Shown here one piece after another: positions 17,582-26,474 of a stretch of 43,804 nucleotides of DNA. How positions within the stretch are numbered: the stretch's first letter is position 1; every line of letters begins with the position of its first letter. Made by a program: the position numbers and the translations under genes. The stretch is from Acidobacteriota bacterium (lineage in GTDB: Bacteria; Acidobacteriota; Holophagae; Holophagales; Holophagaceae): assembly GCA_021802985.1 (NCBI GenBank), contig JAJZQW010000011.1, positions 5,972 to 49,775 of the forward strand, given 5' to 3'. The notes under the pieces are model-generated. The model did not search any database, was not told the origin of the DNA, and saw nothing but the letters and a program-made list of their open reading frames with translations.

Positions 17582-18430
17582 ATGTTCCATCCGCCCCATC
17601 CCGAGACCTACCGCGACCAGCTTCGCGCCTTCCTGCGGGAGGACTGGGGCACCCAGGACTGGACCACGGCCGCCGTGCCGGACCATCCCATGACCGCCCG
17701 GGTGCTGGCCAAGGCGGATCTGGTGGTGGCGGGCCTGCCCATGGCCATGGAAGTGCTCCACCTCACCTGCCAGGGACTTCGCGCGGATCTGCCGGTGGCG
17801 GAGGGCCAGAAGATCGCCCGCGGCACGGAGGTGATGCGCATCCGCGGCTCCGGCCACGGCATCCTGCTGGCGGAACGGGTGATGCTCAACCTCCTGCAAC
17901 GGCTGTCGGGCACGGCCACCCTCACGCGGAAGTTCGTGGATGCCATCTCCGGCACCGGCGCCCGCATTCTGGACACCCGCAAGACCACGCCGGGCCTCAA
18001 GCTGCTGGAGAAGTACGCCGTGCGCTGCGGCGGCGGCATGAACCACCGCCTGACGCTGGGGGACGGTGTGCTGCTCAAAGAGAACCACCTGGCCGCCGCC
18101 GGCGGCATCCGTGCCGCGGTGGAGGCGGTCCGCCGCGTGTCACCGAACCTCCTGAAGATTGAGGTGGAGGTGGAAAGCCTGGGCCAGCTCAAGGCCTGCC
18201 TCGATCTGCCGGATGTGGATGGCGTCCTGCTGGACAACATGTCCCTGGACCAGCTGCGGGAAGCCGTGGCCCTGCGCGACCGCAGCGGGCGGCGCGTCTT
18301 CCTGGAGGCCAGCGGGAACATCACGCTGGAACGGGCGCGGGACGTGGCCGATACCGGCGTGGACTTCCTCAGCGTGGGCGCCCTCACCCACAGCGCCCCG
18401 GCGGCGGACCTCAGCCTGCGGATGGACTGA
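17582..18430 (+). CDS. nadC: Quinolinate phosphoribosyltransferase (decarboxylating)
   Basis: Converts quinolinate and PRPP to nicotinate mononucleotide in de novo NAD synthesis. At 282 residues it matches the family. Key segments: EDWGTQDWTT at the N-terminus, LNLLQRLSGTATLTRKFVDA, LDTRKTTPGLKLLEKYAVRCGGGMNHR (substrate-binding Arg/Lys/His cluster), LKENHLAAAGG, EVEVESLGQL and the C-terminal GVDFLSVGALTHSAPAADLSLR. AGGGGAA is upstream of the ATG. nadA and nadB are not in the window. It is divergent from crt and ends at a long perfect inverted repeat. Confidence 0.95.
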   Translation: MFHPPHPETYRDQLRAFLREDWGTQDWTTAAVPDHPMTARVLAKADLVVAGLPMAMEVLHLTCQGLRADLPVAEGQKIARGTEVMRIRGSGHGILLAERVMLNLLQRLSGTATLTRKFVDAISGTGARILDTRKTTPGLKLLEKYAVRCGGGMNHRLTLGDGVLLKENHLAAAGGIRAAVEAVRRVSPNLLKIEVEVESLGQLKACLDLPDVDGVLLDNMSLDQLREAVALRDRSGRRVFLEASGNITLERARDVADTGVDFLSVGALTHSAPAADLSLRMD

Positions 18431-18462
18431 ACCGGAGGCTCCGCCGCTTCGCGGCAGAGGTA

Positions 18463-18500
18463 GCTGCAAATCGGGCCCCGTTCGGGGCCCGATTTGCAGC
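18463..18500. terminator. Long perfect inverted repeat between nadC and the tolC-like gene
   Basis: An 18-bp perfect stem (GCTGCAAATCGGGCCCCG and its complement) with a two-base centre, placed between two convergent stops. Short A3/T3 runs lie inside the stem. It probably ends transcription in both directions. Confidence 0.7.
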
Positions 18501-18510
18501 AGGGGCGGAA

Positions 18511-20019
18511 CTACTTCACTTCGAGGTGGCGCGTCTGGAGAAGGCGTCCCAGCGCCTGCTCCAGGGCGGTGGTGGCCTTGGCGTAGTTGATCTGGGCCTG
18601 GAGTTCGTTGCCCTTGGCGGCATCGAGGGTGTTGAGCTTGGAGAGCACCAGGAAGTTGGTGCTCATGCCGTTCTCGAACTTCTTGCGTTCCGAGTCCAGA
18701 TCCTCCTGATCAAAGATCCGGGTCTTCTGTGCGGCCGTGACGCCCTTGGCGGAGGCATCCAGATTGCGGAAGGCCTGGCGGACCTGCAGGGTGATGCTCA
18801 GTTGCAGGTCATGGAGGGACAGCTCGCTGGTCAGGCGGTTGGCCCGGGCCAGGGCCTGGTTCCCCCGGGCGGCCCGGTTCTGGAGCGGCAGGGAGAACTG
18901 CAGGCCCACGGAGTAGCCGGGGTTCTTGGCCTGGGTGAGATCCGTGTTCACGGGGCTGAAGGTCTCGTAGTTCGAGCTGCTGCCGTTGTAGGCCACGGTG
19001 AGATCGAGCTGGGGCATGGTGCGGTTGCTGGCGGCCTTCTCGAGGATGCGCTTCGAGGCCAGGTCCAGCTCGGAGCTTTTCAGCTCCACGCGGTTGGCCA
19101 GGGCCAGCTTGATGGCGGAGGCCTCGTCCATCTCCAGCGGTTTCACGCTCGGGAGGTCCACGGTTTCGAGACTCTCCGGACGGTCTGCGGTGGGATAGAT
19201 GGTCCGGATGAGGGTGTCCTTCGCATTGAGGTACTGGGCCTCGGCCGTGATGATGTCCTGCTCGGCCTGGGCGACGGAGGCCTCGGAGGACGTCACCTCG
19301 ATGGGGGCCAGGGTGCCCACCTGCACGCGGATCTGGTTCTCCTTGAGCTGCTGCTGGGCCACCTGGAGCGCCTGCTGCTTGTTGGCCAGGTTCAGCTTGC
19401 CGTAGACCACATCCCAGTAGGCCGATTCCGTGCTGGCCACCTGGTTGATGAGCGCCAACTGGAAGGCATAGTCCGCGGCCTGAGCACCGTACCGGGACAC
19501 GATCAGCTGGCTGGCGGTGGTATCTCGGCCGAAGTTGCGCAGCAGGCTCTGGGTGTAGGACGCGGAGAAGAGGCCGGAGTAGGGCGTGAGGGTCGTCCGG
19601 CCGCCGTAGCCGCTGAGGTTGCTCGCGGTATAGCTGTAGGTGGGGTTGTAGTTCACCTGGAAGGTGCCACCCCACTCCACGGGCTTGCTCAGGCCCACGG
19701 TCCAGTTCCGGTAGTCCGTGCTGCTGCTGCCGCTCACCGGTGCGCTGCCCACGTTGAACTGCTTGTTCTCGAACACCGACTTGGAATGGCTGACGGTGAG
19801 GCCGCTGGTGAGCAGCCAGTCGAAGGTGCCCTCGTTGGACAGGAGGTTGGCCTTGGCGGTCTCGCGCGTCTGCGCCGAGATCTGTACCTGCAGGTTGTTC
19901 TTCAGGGAGGTCTCGATGGCGTCCTGCAGCGTCAGGTGGGACGCATCCGTCTTCGGGGTCGCCTGGGCCACCAGGGAGAAGGCCACGAGCAGGGCCGGAA
20001 AGATCTGGGGACGCATCAT
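18511..20019 (-). CDS. TolC-family outer-membrane efflux protein
   Basis: A 502-residue TolC-like channel component. Signal peptide MMRPQIFPALLVAFSLVAQA is followed by LTLQDAIETSLKNNLQVQI, the standard first helix. The two OEP repeats are visible as long alternating helices (AQQQLKENQIRVQVGTLAPIEVTSSEASVAQAEQD and later YSVGLQFSLPLQNRAARGNQALARANR). Start ATG 20019 follows AAGGAG. The track's 36-residue extension is untranslated leader. No membrane-fusion or pump gene is adjacent, so the partner transporter is elsewhere or this works in protein or envelope export. A small hairpin (20118-20136) lies upstream. Confidence 0.88.
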   Translation of the reverse strand: MMRPQIFPALLVAFSLVAQATPKTDASHLTLQDAIETSLKNNLQVQISAQTRETAKANLLSNEGTFDWLLTSGLTVSHSKSVFENKQFNVGSAPVSGSSSTDYRNWTVGLSKPVEWGGTFQVNYNPTYSYTASNLSGYGGRTTLTPYSGLFSASYTQSLLRNFGRDTTASQLIVSRYGAQAADYAFQLALINQVASTESAYWDVVYGKLNLANKQQALQVAQQQLKENQIRVQVGTLAPIEVTSSEASVAQAEQDIITAEAQYLNAKDTLIRTIYPTADRPESLETVDLPSVKPLEMDEASAIKLALANRVELKSSELDLASKRILEKAASNRTMPQLDLTVAYNGSSSNYETFSPVNTDLTQAKNPGYSVGLQFSLPLQNRAARGNQALARANRLTSELSLHDLQLSITLQVRQAFRNLDASAKGVTAAQKTRIFDQEDLDSERKKFENGMSTNFLVLSKLNTLDAAKGNELQAQINYAKATTALEQALGRLLQTRHLEVK

Positions 20020-20117
20020 CACCACTCCTTGGAGATCGAAAAGAGCCGCCACGGGGACAGGCAGCCTACGGGCGAGTCCTGGGCCGGGTTTAGAGTGGCC
20101 ACGAAAAGCAGCATGCC

Positions 20118-20136
20118 GCCCTCGCAAGCTGAGGGC
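20118..20136 (-). terminator. Weak hairpin between acyl-CoA dehydrogenase and tolC-like genes
   Basis: GCCCTC and GAGGGC form a 6-bp stem with a 7-base loop. On the reverse strand a CTTTT run follows about ten bases later. It could end the acyl-CoA dehydrogenase transcript, but it is weak. Confidence 0.3.
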
Positions 20137-20181
20137 AAGGGGAATTTCATCAAGTGTTGAATACTTTCATATTCCAGGTGA

Positions 20182-21321
20182 CTACGCCAGCAGGGCCCGG
20201 GCAATGACCATGCGCTGGATCTCGCTGGTGCCTTCGTAGATGGTGGTGACCCGCACATCCCGGTAGAGGCGTTCGACCACGTATTCGCGGGAATAGCCAT
20301 AGCCGCCATGGATCTGGACGGCCCGATCGCAGACCCACATGGCATTTTCCGTGGTGAACAGCTTGGCGGTGGCGGCTTCGAGGGTGCAGGGCCGGCCGGC
20401 ACCCTTGAGGGTGGCGGCCTGGTAGACCAGCAGCCGGGCGGCCTGCACCCGGGCGGTCATCTCCGCCAGGTAGGTCTGGATGGCCGCGTGCTCGCCAAGG
20501 ATCTTGCCGAAGGTCTTCCGGGTCTTGGCGTAGGCCACGCTCTCATCCAGGGCCCGCTGGGCGATGCCCAGGGCCTGGGCGGCGATGCCGATGCGTCCTC
20601 CGTCCAGTCCGTGGAAGGCGATCTTGAGGCCGTCGCAGCCCTTGCCCAGCAGCGCGGAATCGGGCACAAAGGCGTCCTCCAGGGCGACCATGACGGTCTT
20701 GCTGGAGCGGAGCCCCATCTTCTCCTCGGGCTTGCCCATGTGGACGCCGGGGGTATCGGCGTCCAGCACGAAGGCGCTGATGCCCTTCTTGCCCTTCTCG
20801 GGATGGCTGATGGCCATGCAGACGAAGTACTTCCCCACGCCGCCGTTGGTGATCCAGGCTTTCGAGCCGCTCAGCTTCCAGCCACCGTCCACCTTGACGG
20901 CCCGGGTCTTCAGGGCCGCGGCGTCCGAACCCGCCTCCGGTTCCGTGAGCATGAAACCCCCGAGCACCTCGCCGCTGGCCAGGGGCTTCAGGTAGGTCTG
21001 CTTCTGGGCCTCGCTGCCGAAGTTGAGGATGGGTGCGCAGGCCACGGAGTTGTTGACGCTCATGGTGACGGCCACGGAGGCGTCCACGTAGGCGATCTGC
21101 TCCAGGGCCAGGATGTAGCTCAGGTAGTCCACGCCCGCGCCGCCGTACTGCTCGGGCACGTTCATGCCCATGAAGCCCATCTCGCCCAGCTGGTGGATGA
21201 TCGCCTTCGGGAACTCCCCGCTGGCGTCCCGGGCCATGGCGCCCGGCTCAATCTCGGCCTGGGCGAAGGTGCGGGCGGCGTCCCGGATGGCGATCTGGTC
21301 TTCGGTGAACTGGGGAAACAT
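20182..21321 (-). CDS. Acyl-CoA dehydrogenase (short-chain type)
   Basis: An FAD enzyme that oxidises short acyl-CoAs to enoyl-CoAs, passing electrons to ETF, or runs in reverse in butyrate-forming pathways. The 379 residues match the butyryl-CoA dehydrogenase-like group: FTEDQIAIRDAARTFAQ, GFMGMNVPEQYGGAGVD, FMLTEPEAGSDAA, KAWITNGGVGKYFVCMA, YAKTRKTFGK, and the C-terminal IYEGTSEIQR with the catalytic-base glutamate. GGAG precedes ATG 21321; the track's longer start is unsupported. No etfAB is present here. It lies 113 bases downstream of the histidine kinase gene on the same strand and may or may not share its transcript. Confidence 0.92.
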   Translation of the reverse strand: MFPQFTEDQIAIRDAARTFAQAEIEPGAMARDASGEFPKAIIHQLGEMGFMGMNVPEQYGGAGVDYLSYILALEQIAYVDASVAVTMSVNNSVACAPILNFGSEAQKQTYLKPLASGEVLGGFMLTEPEAGSDAAALKTRAVKVDGGWKLSGSKAWITNGGVGKYFVCMAISHPEKGKKGISAFVLDADTPGVHMGKPEEKMGLRSSKTVMVALEDAFVPDSALLGKGCDGLKIAFHGLDGGRIGIAAQALGIAQRALDESVAYAKTRKTFGKILGEHAAIQTYLAEMTARVQAARLLVYQAATLKGAGRPCTLEAATAKLFTTENAMWVCDRAVQIHGGYGYSREYVVERLYRDVRVTTIYEGTSEIQRMVIARALLA

Positions 21322-21434
21322 GGCGACTCCGACCCAAAGGCCCAGGGTAGCAAGGGCCCAGGGGCCCCCCAAGGATCTGCGGGACAGTTCAAGCAGGGAT
21401 CACAGACCGCAGTTCCGGGTGGACCCTCGGATTC

Positions 21435-23180
21435 CTAGACCCGGACCGGCAGCCGCAAGGTGAAGGTGGTGCCCTGTCCCGACCCGCTGACGAGCGAGAG
21501 GGTTCCGCGGAGGTCGGTCACCGTCTGGAGGACGGACGCGAGGCCGAGCCCGGTGCCACGTCCGGGGGCCTTGGTGGTGAAGAAAGGCTCGAAGATACGC
21601 GCATGGAGGGTTTCGGGGATGCCCACCCCGGTGTCGGAGACCGCCAATTCGACCAGGGAATCGTCCTCTTCCCGAATCAGGGCCACCCGGAGGCGCAGGG
21701 TGCCTCCCTCGGGCATGGCATCCCGGGCGTTGAGGACGAGGTTCACCACCAGCTGATCCAGCCGTCCCGCCTGGCAGTGGATGAACGCGGGCCGGGCCGG
21801 CAGGTCCACTTCGAAGTGGATCGAGGACGGCAGGGTGGCGCGGAGCAGGGCCCACAAGTGCCTGATCCGCTGGATCAGTTCCACATCATCCGGGGGATCC
21901 TCGTGGCCGCGGCCGATGGCCATGAGGTCCGAGGCCAGCCCCGAGGCTCGGGCGGCTGCGTCCTTGAGGTGCGCGGCGTGACGTTCGATGGCTGGATCGG
22001 GCGTGCCCATGGCTTCGGCCAGGAGTTCCGCATTGAGGCTCACGATGCCGAGGAGGTTCTTCAGGTCGTGGGCGATGCCCGCGCCCAGGCTGGCCATGCT
22101 GTTCAGGCGTTCGGTGCGGAGGAGGAGATCCTGGGCGGCCTCCAGGGCGCGAGTGCGCGCCTGGACCCGCGTCTCCAGCGTGGCCGACAGGCCCTGGAGG
22201 TCCCGGAGGACCAGCAGGCCGCGGAAGAGCCCCAGGGCGGCCAGCAGAATGCCCGTACCGATGACCGGTGGATCGAGTCGCTTCGGGGTCAGGAGGAGCG
22301 CTCCGAAGATGAAGGAGAGCGCCGTGGCCGCGGGCAGGATGGGCAGCAGGAGCGAGGGCATCGATCGATCCAGGGCCTCATCCCCGGGAATTCGCCCGGG
22401 TTCGAGGGGCTGGGGTGCCAGGGGCGCCAGAAGGATGACCAGTCCCGCGAGCAGCACCAGCAGATCCAGGGGATGGCCCGTGTAGTACCGTCCCACCAGG
22501 CCAAGCGGTATCTGTAAGATGACCCCGAACAGGGAGATGCAGAAGGTGGCGAGGATCCATCCCAGGGGCCCCCGGAACCGCGCGGGTTGGCGGGCACCCA
22601 GGTAGGCGCCGATGCCCAGGATCGTCGCAACCCCCAGGAAGAAGATCATCCAGAACAGCCGGATCAAGATGGGTGCGGCGCTGCTCTTGAAGAGGGGGCC
22701 CAGGGCAAAGAACCATGAGACGAAGAAGACGGAGACGGCGATTCCGAGACCGTCCAGGCCCTTCCGGAGGCGCTCGGAGCCCGAGGTCGAAGCCAGGGGC
22801 CAGGCGAGGAGGGAAGCGATCACCAGGCCCAGGGACAGGACGGAGAGGCTGTCCCCCCAGGAGGGAAACCTCGGGGCCGCACCCGCCACCAGGATCGAGA
22901 CGGTGGCCCAGCCCTGGGCGCAGGCCTGCGCGAACAGGCTCAGGCCCAGCAGACGCCAGCCCAGGGCGGCCGAGGGCTCCCGCTGCGACCGGGCCAGCAT
23001 GTAGAGGCCGGCCTGGAGGAAGACCGCCAGGTTCAAGGCGTTCAGGAAGAGGGCCCGAGGCCCCGGGGGGAAGGCCATCCCCCCCAGCCCGGCCGACAGG
23101 TAGCCGAGCAGGATCCACCGGACAGACCCCGGCCATGGCCGTGGCCCAGAAACAGGGGTTGGTGGGGGAGGCGTCGACAT
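21435..23180 (-). CDS. Membrane-bound sensor histidine kinase (orphan)
   Basis: A 581-residue histidine kinase. Residues about 20-345 hold roughly eight to nine hydrophobic segments with no recognisable sensor domain. A short coiled segment ([18 protein letters not shown]) leads to the HisKA-type box [14 protein letters not shown] (His near 370), then an ATPase domain with [21 protein letters not shown] and [11 protein letters not shown]. No response regulator is in the window. The start is ambiguous: ATG 23180 has a weak GGGA upstream, but an in-frame ATG at 23240 overlaps the stop of the lipB-nudB gene as TGATG and would add 20 residues by coupled translation. It is probably cotranscribed with lipB-nudB. 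Confidence 0.85.
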   Translation of the reverse strand: MSTPPPPTPVSGPRPWPGSVRWILLGYLSAGLGGMAFPPGPRALFLNALNLAVFLQAGLYMLARSQREPSAALGWRLLGLSLFAQACAQGWATVSILVAGAAPRFPSWGDSLSVLSLGLVIASLLAWPLASTSGSERLRKGLDGLGIAVSVFFVSWFFALGPLFKSSAAPILIRLFWMIFFLGVATILGIGAYLGARQPARFRGPLGWILATFCISLFGVILQIPLGLVGRYYTGHPLDLLVLLAGLVILLAPLAPQPLEPGRIPGDEALDRSMPSLLLPILPAATALSFIFGALLLTPKRLDPPVIGTGILLAALGLFRGLLVLRDLQGLSATLETRVQARTRALEAAQDLLLRTERLNSMASLGAGIAHDLKNLLGIVSLNAELLAEAMGTPDPAIERHAAHLKDAAARASGLASDLMAIGRGHEDPPDDVELIQRIRHLWALLRATLPSSIHFEVDLPARPAFIHCQAGRLDQLVVNLVLNARDAMPEGGTLRLRVALIREEDDSLVELAVSDTGVGIPETLHARIFEPFFTTKAPGRGTGLGLASVLQTVTDLRGTLSLVSGSGQGTTFTLRLPVRV

Positions 23181-23239
23181 GGCCGGTCCCAGACTGCATC
23201 GGCCCAATCCGGGAGGAACCTGAGCCGGTGGGCGGGGCA

Positions 23240-24367
23240 TCAGGCCTGGAGTTCGGCCCGGAGCAGGGCGAGGGCGGCCTTCGAGCCCTCCCACTTCATG
23301 AGGGCAAGGGCCTCGTCCAGGCCGCACCACTTGAATTCGCTGTGCTCCAGGGGCTCCAGGTCCACGGCGGCATCGGCCGGCACCTCCATGGCGAAGCAGG
23401 TCTCGGTGTTGAAGCGGGGCTCGGGATCCGGGAAGTGGACGATGGTGGGGTCCACCCAGAAGGTGTGGGAGAGGCCCAGGGGCCGCAGGATCCCGGTCAG
23501 ACCCGTCTCCTCCTTCAGTTCCCGGTGGGCGGTCGCCTCGGGCGTCTCGCCGGGCTCCATCATCCCGGTGACGCTCTGCCACCAGCAGCCGTGTTCAGGT
23601 TGGCGCAGCATCATGAGGATCTGGGGGCCCTCGGGATTCCGGCGCCAGGTGAGGGCGGACACGCTGCGGCTGGGGGCGCGAGTGGGTTGAAGGTCCAGGG
23701 CCAGGCTGTCCCTCAGATGGGTCTGGAGGCGATCCGCAGCCTCCGCCCAGGTGGGGGCGGCCCCGCCCAGGAGCGATGCCAGGCTGCACACGCCCTTGTC
23801 CGTGAAGCCGCAGGGGGTGATCCACCGGAAGTGGGCCAGGTTGGGGCAGACATTGAAGGCGATGCCATGCGTCGTGATCCAGCGGCTGAGGTGGAGGCCG
23901 ATGGCACCGAGCTTCTCCAGGCCCCGGGGTGTCTCCACCCATATGCCAGGTGCCCCCTTGAGGCGGTCCGCCACGACGCCGAAATCGGCCGCCGTGCGGA
24001 TCATGGCCTCCTCAAGGCCGCGCACCAGCCGACCCACGTCCTCGCGGCCACCCCGGAGGTTGCAGATGGGGTAGGCCACGATCTGGCCGGGGCCGTGGTA
24101 CGTCACCTCGCCGCCCCGGTCCGTCCGGTGGACGCTGACGCCCTGGGTGGCCAGGAAGTCGTCGCTCACGTGGATGTCGGCGGGCGTGGCATTCCGGCCG
24201 AGGGTGAACACGGGGTCATGCTCCAGGATCACCAGCTGGTCAGGCCGTTCGCCTTCGGCGATGTAGGACGAAAGCGCCTTCTGGAGCCGCAGCCCCGCCG
24301 GGTAGAACACCCGGCCGAAACGACGCAGCTGGGCGGGGCGGGGGATGCTGAAACCGTGTTCGGTCAT
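23240..24367 (-). CDS. lipB: Octanoyltransferase LipB fused to a NudB-like Nudix hydrolase
   Basis: A 375-residue two-domain protein. Residues about 15-225 are LipB, which moves octanoyl from acyl carrier protein to lipoyl domains: RGGEVTYHGPGQ (84-95), Lys152 in EKLGAIGLHLSRW and Cys186 in TPCGFTDKGVCSL, the expected catalytic pair. Residues about 232-375 form a Nudix domain with an intact box (G268 to L290: GMMEPGETPEATAHRELKEE...). It resembles E. coli NudB (dihydroneopterin triphosphate diphosphatase) through WWQSVTG, RFNTETCFA and EHSEFKW. The single frame runs uninterrupted through the junction, so it is a true fusion. TACACT lies exactly six bases before the ATG and no Shine-Dalgarno is clear. 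The histidine kinase follows. Confidence 0.9.
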   Translation of the reverse strand: MTEHGFSIPRPAQLRRFGRVFYPAGLRLQKALSSYIAEGERPDQLVILEHDPVFTLGRNATPADIHVSDDFLATQGVSVHRTDRGGEVTYHGPGQIVAYPICNLRGGREDVGRLVRGLEEAMIRTAADFGVVADRLKGAPGIWVETPRGLEKLGAIGLHLSRWITTHGIAFNVCPNLAHFRWITPCGFTDKGVCSLASLLGGAAPTWAEAADRLQTHLRDSLALDLQPTRAPSRSVSALTWRRNPEGPQILMMLRQPEHGCWWQSVTGMMEPGETPEATAHRELKEETGLTGILRPLGLSHTFWVDPTIVHFPDPEPRFNTETCFAMEVPADAAVDLEPLEHSEFKWCGLDEALALMKWEGSKAALALLRAELQA

Positions 24368-24373
24368 GTCCCG

Positions 24374-24379
24374 AGTGTA
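24374..24379 (-). promoter_or_regulatory. TACACT six bases before lipB ATG (candidate -10)
   Basis: Reverse-strand order is TACACT, CGGGAC, ATG. It has the same word and spacing as plsY. It could direct a leaderless transcript. No -35 is evident. Confidence 0.4.
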
Positions 24380-24430
24380 GCTCAGGGGTCGGCCCCCATC
24401 CTGGAACGACTCCTGCCATGATCAGGTGAG

Positions 24431-25879
24431 ATGAGCCTGGATCCTTCCACCATCGGCCGCTACAAGGTCCTCGGCACCCTGGGTTCCGGGGCGATGGGGA
24501 CCGTCTACCTGGCGGAGGATCCCCTCCTGAAACGGGGGCTGGCCATCAAGGTGGTGCGGGAGGGCACCGGGGATGCGGGCGTGCTCCAGCGTTTCAAGCG
24601 CGAGGCGGAAATCTCGGCCCGGCTGAACCACCCCAATGCCATCACCGTTTTCGATGTGGGCGAGGAACCGGACCTGGGGCCCTACCTGGTCATGGAATAC
24701 GTGGAGGGCGAGTCCCTGGCGGCCCTCCTGAAGCGGGGCCCCCTGTCGCCCCCGGATGCGGTGGACCTCCTCCTGCAGGCGGCGGCGGCCCTGGAGGCGG
24801 TTCACGCCCTGGGGATCGTCCACCGCGACATCAAGCCCGAGAACTTCATGGTCACGAAGGACGGCAGCCTCAAGCTCATGGACTTCGGCATCGCGCGCGG
24901 GGATCAGGGCCGGTTCACCACCGCCTCGGTCTTCCTTGGTACGCCCGCCTATGCCGCGCCGGAAGTGCTGGGGGGAGCCCAGGCGATCGAGGCCACGGAT
25001 CGCTGGGCCTTCAGCCTTACGGCCTACGAGCTGCTGACGGGTACGCTGCCCTTTCCGGGGGACAGCGTGGGCGCGGTGCTCTACCGCATCGCCCACGAAC
25101 CACCGGTCTTCCCGGACACCCTGGCCCCTGCGCTGGTCGAGGTCTTTCAGCGGGCCCTGGACAAGGATCCCAAGGCCCGGTTCCCGGACCTGCGGGCCTT
25201 CCTGCACGCCCTCCTGGAGGCGCTGCCCCTTGAGGATGCTGTCCGACAGGCCTTTCTGGCCCAGCTGATCACCCCGGCGCGGGCCACGGGAACCCTGCGC
25301 CTGGAACGGACCGGGAAGCGCCGTCCGCGGCTCCACTGGGGGTGGGCTGTGGGCTTGGCGGTGGCGGTTCTGGCGGCCTGGGCCTTCCTGGCCCGCTCTG
25401 CGCCGAGCCGGATCCTTTCGATCGATTCCCGACCCAGCGGCGCCGAGGTCTTCCTGGATGGCACCTCCCTTGGCCGGACCCCCCTCCGCCAGGTGGTGGT
25501 GAAGGGAAAGGCGGATCGCCTGCGCCTTGAGAAGGCCGACTTCCTGCCTGCCGAGCACCGGATCCAGCCCGAAGATCGGGACCTGTCGCTGCGTCTCCAG
25601 CCCGCCCCCTTCGAGGTCCAGGTGATCAGCGATCCCCCGGGGGCCGAGGTGCTGCTGGACGCGGAAGCCAAGGGGCCCAGTCCCCTCACCCTCCAGGTTC
25701 CCGGAGAGGGCCTTCATGTGGTGCACCTGAAGCTGGACAACTACCAGCCCTGGAGCGCCACCCTGGAGCGCCACAAGCCCCTGCCCGACCCGGTGCGCCT
25801 CCAGAAACTCCGTGCCCACAAGGCCCCTGGGCCGGAAGGCAAGTTCAAGAAGTTCATCAAGGGGATCTTCACGAAGTAG
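24431..25879 (+). CDS. Ser/Thr protein kinase with transmembrane segment and two PEGA domains
   Basis: A 482-residue Hanks-type kinase. The cytoplasmic kinase domain spans about 8-270: glycine loop LGSGAMGTVYLAED, Lys in AIKVV, HRDIKPENFMV, DFGIARG, GTPAYAAPEV. All catalytic residues are present. One membrane segment (GWAVGLAVAVLAAWAFLA, about 303-322) leads to two PEGA repeats outside: IDSRPSGAEVFLDGTSLGRTPL and ISDPPGAEVLLDAEAKGPSPL. The PEGA domains may bind surface-layer or wall components and act as sensor, which is inference. AGGTGAG directly abuts the ATG. It is divergent from lipB-nudB with only 63 bases between them, and no phosphatase or substrate gene is adjacent. Confidence 0.92.
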   Translation: MSLDPSTIGRYKVLGTLGSGAMGTVYLAEDPLLKRGLAIKVVREGTGDAGVLQRFKREAEISARLNHPNAITVFDVGEEPDLGPYLVMEYVEGESLAALLKRGPLSPPDAVDLLLQAAAALEAVHALGIVHRDIKPENFMVTKDGSLKLMDFGIARGDQGRFTTASVFLGTPAYAAPEVLGGAQAIEATDRWAFSLTAYELLTGTLPFPGDSVGAVLYRIAHEPPVFPDTLAPALVEVFQRALDKDPKARFPDLRAFLHALLEALPLEDAVRQAFLAQLITPARATGTLRLERTGKRRPRLHWGWAVGLAVAVLAAWAFLARSAPSRILSIDSRPSGAEVFLDGTSLGRTPLRQVVVKGKADRLRLEKADFLPAEHRIQPEDRDLSLRLQPAPFEVQVISDPPGAEVLLDAEAKGPSPLTLQVPGEGLHVVHLKLDNYQPWSATLERHKPLPDPVRLQKLRAHKAPGPEGKFKKFIKGIFTK

Positions 25880-25908
25880 GGAGCGGTTGCCGCCGCAGCC
25901 CATTCCTC

Positions 25909-26400
25909 CTAAGGCAGCCGGTCGTTCAGCAGCACCTTCTGGGTCTGGGCCTCGCGGTAGGCGCGGAGGCGGGCGTGGAGCGTGTCGTCGGTGCCGGCGA
26001 GGATGGCCGCGGCCAGGAGGGCCGCATTGATGGCTCCGGGTTTGCCGATGGCGAGGGTTCCGACCGGGATCCCAGCAGGCATCTGCACGATGGAGAGCAA
26101 GGAATCGAGGCCGTTCAGGGTCTTGCTCTGCACGGGGACGCCCAGGACAGGCAGGGCGGTCTTGGCCGCGGCCATGCCCGGCAGGTGGGCGGCCCCGCCC
26201 GCGCCGGCGATGATGACACGCAGGCCACGGCCCTCGGCCTTCTCGCAGTACTTGAACAATTTGTCCGGCGTCCGATGGGCACTGACCACCTCGGCTTCGA
26301 ACGGGATGCCCAGTTCCCGCAGCGTCTCCGCCGCGTGCTCCATCGTCTCCCAATCCGAGCGGCTGCCCATAATGAGGCCCACAAGCGGTTGATCAGCCAT
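25909..26400 (-). CDS. purE: 5-(carboxyamino)imidazole ribonucleotide mutase
   Basis: Catalyses N5-CAIR to CAIR in purine biosynthesis. The 163-residue protein shows the class I PurE pattern: [77 protein letters not shown], and [18 protein letters not shown] lies before ATG 26400. purK is not next to it. A degenerate second copy of the first codons and ribosome-binding site lies 103 bases upstream (26475-26513). It converges on the PEGA kinase with 29 bases between stops. Confidence 0.95.
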   Translation of the reverse strand: MADQPLVGLIMGSRSDWETMEHAAETLRELGIPFEAEVVSAHRTPDKLFKYCEKAEGRGLRVIIAGAGGAAHLPGMAAAKTALPVLGVPVQSKTLNGLDSLLSIVQMPAGIPVGTLAIGKPGAINAALLAAAILAGTDDTLHARLRAYREAQTQKVLLNDRLP

Positions 26401-26410
26401 GGGTCACCTC
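26372..26410. repeat. Direct repeat copy 1 (purE start region)
   Basis: These 39 bases cover the purE Shine-Dalgarno, start codon and first nine codons. They match 26475-26513 at 35 of 39 positions by eye. Confidence 0.8.
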
Positions 26411-26474
26411 AACGGAAAGATCGGTCGAACGAACCTGGGGTCTGCGGTCTGAGCCAGCGAAGTCGGCGAAGAAG

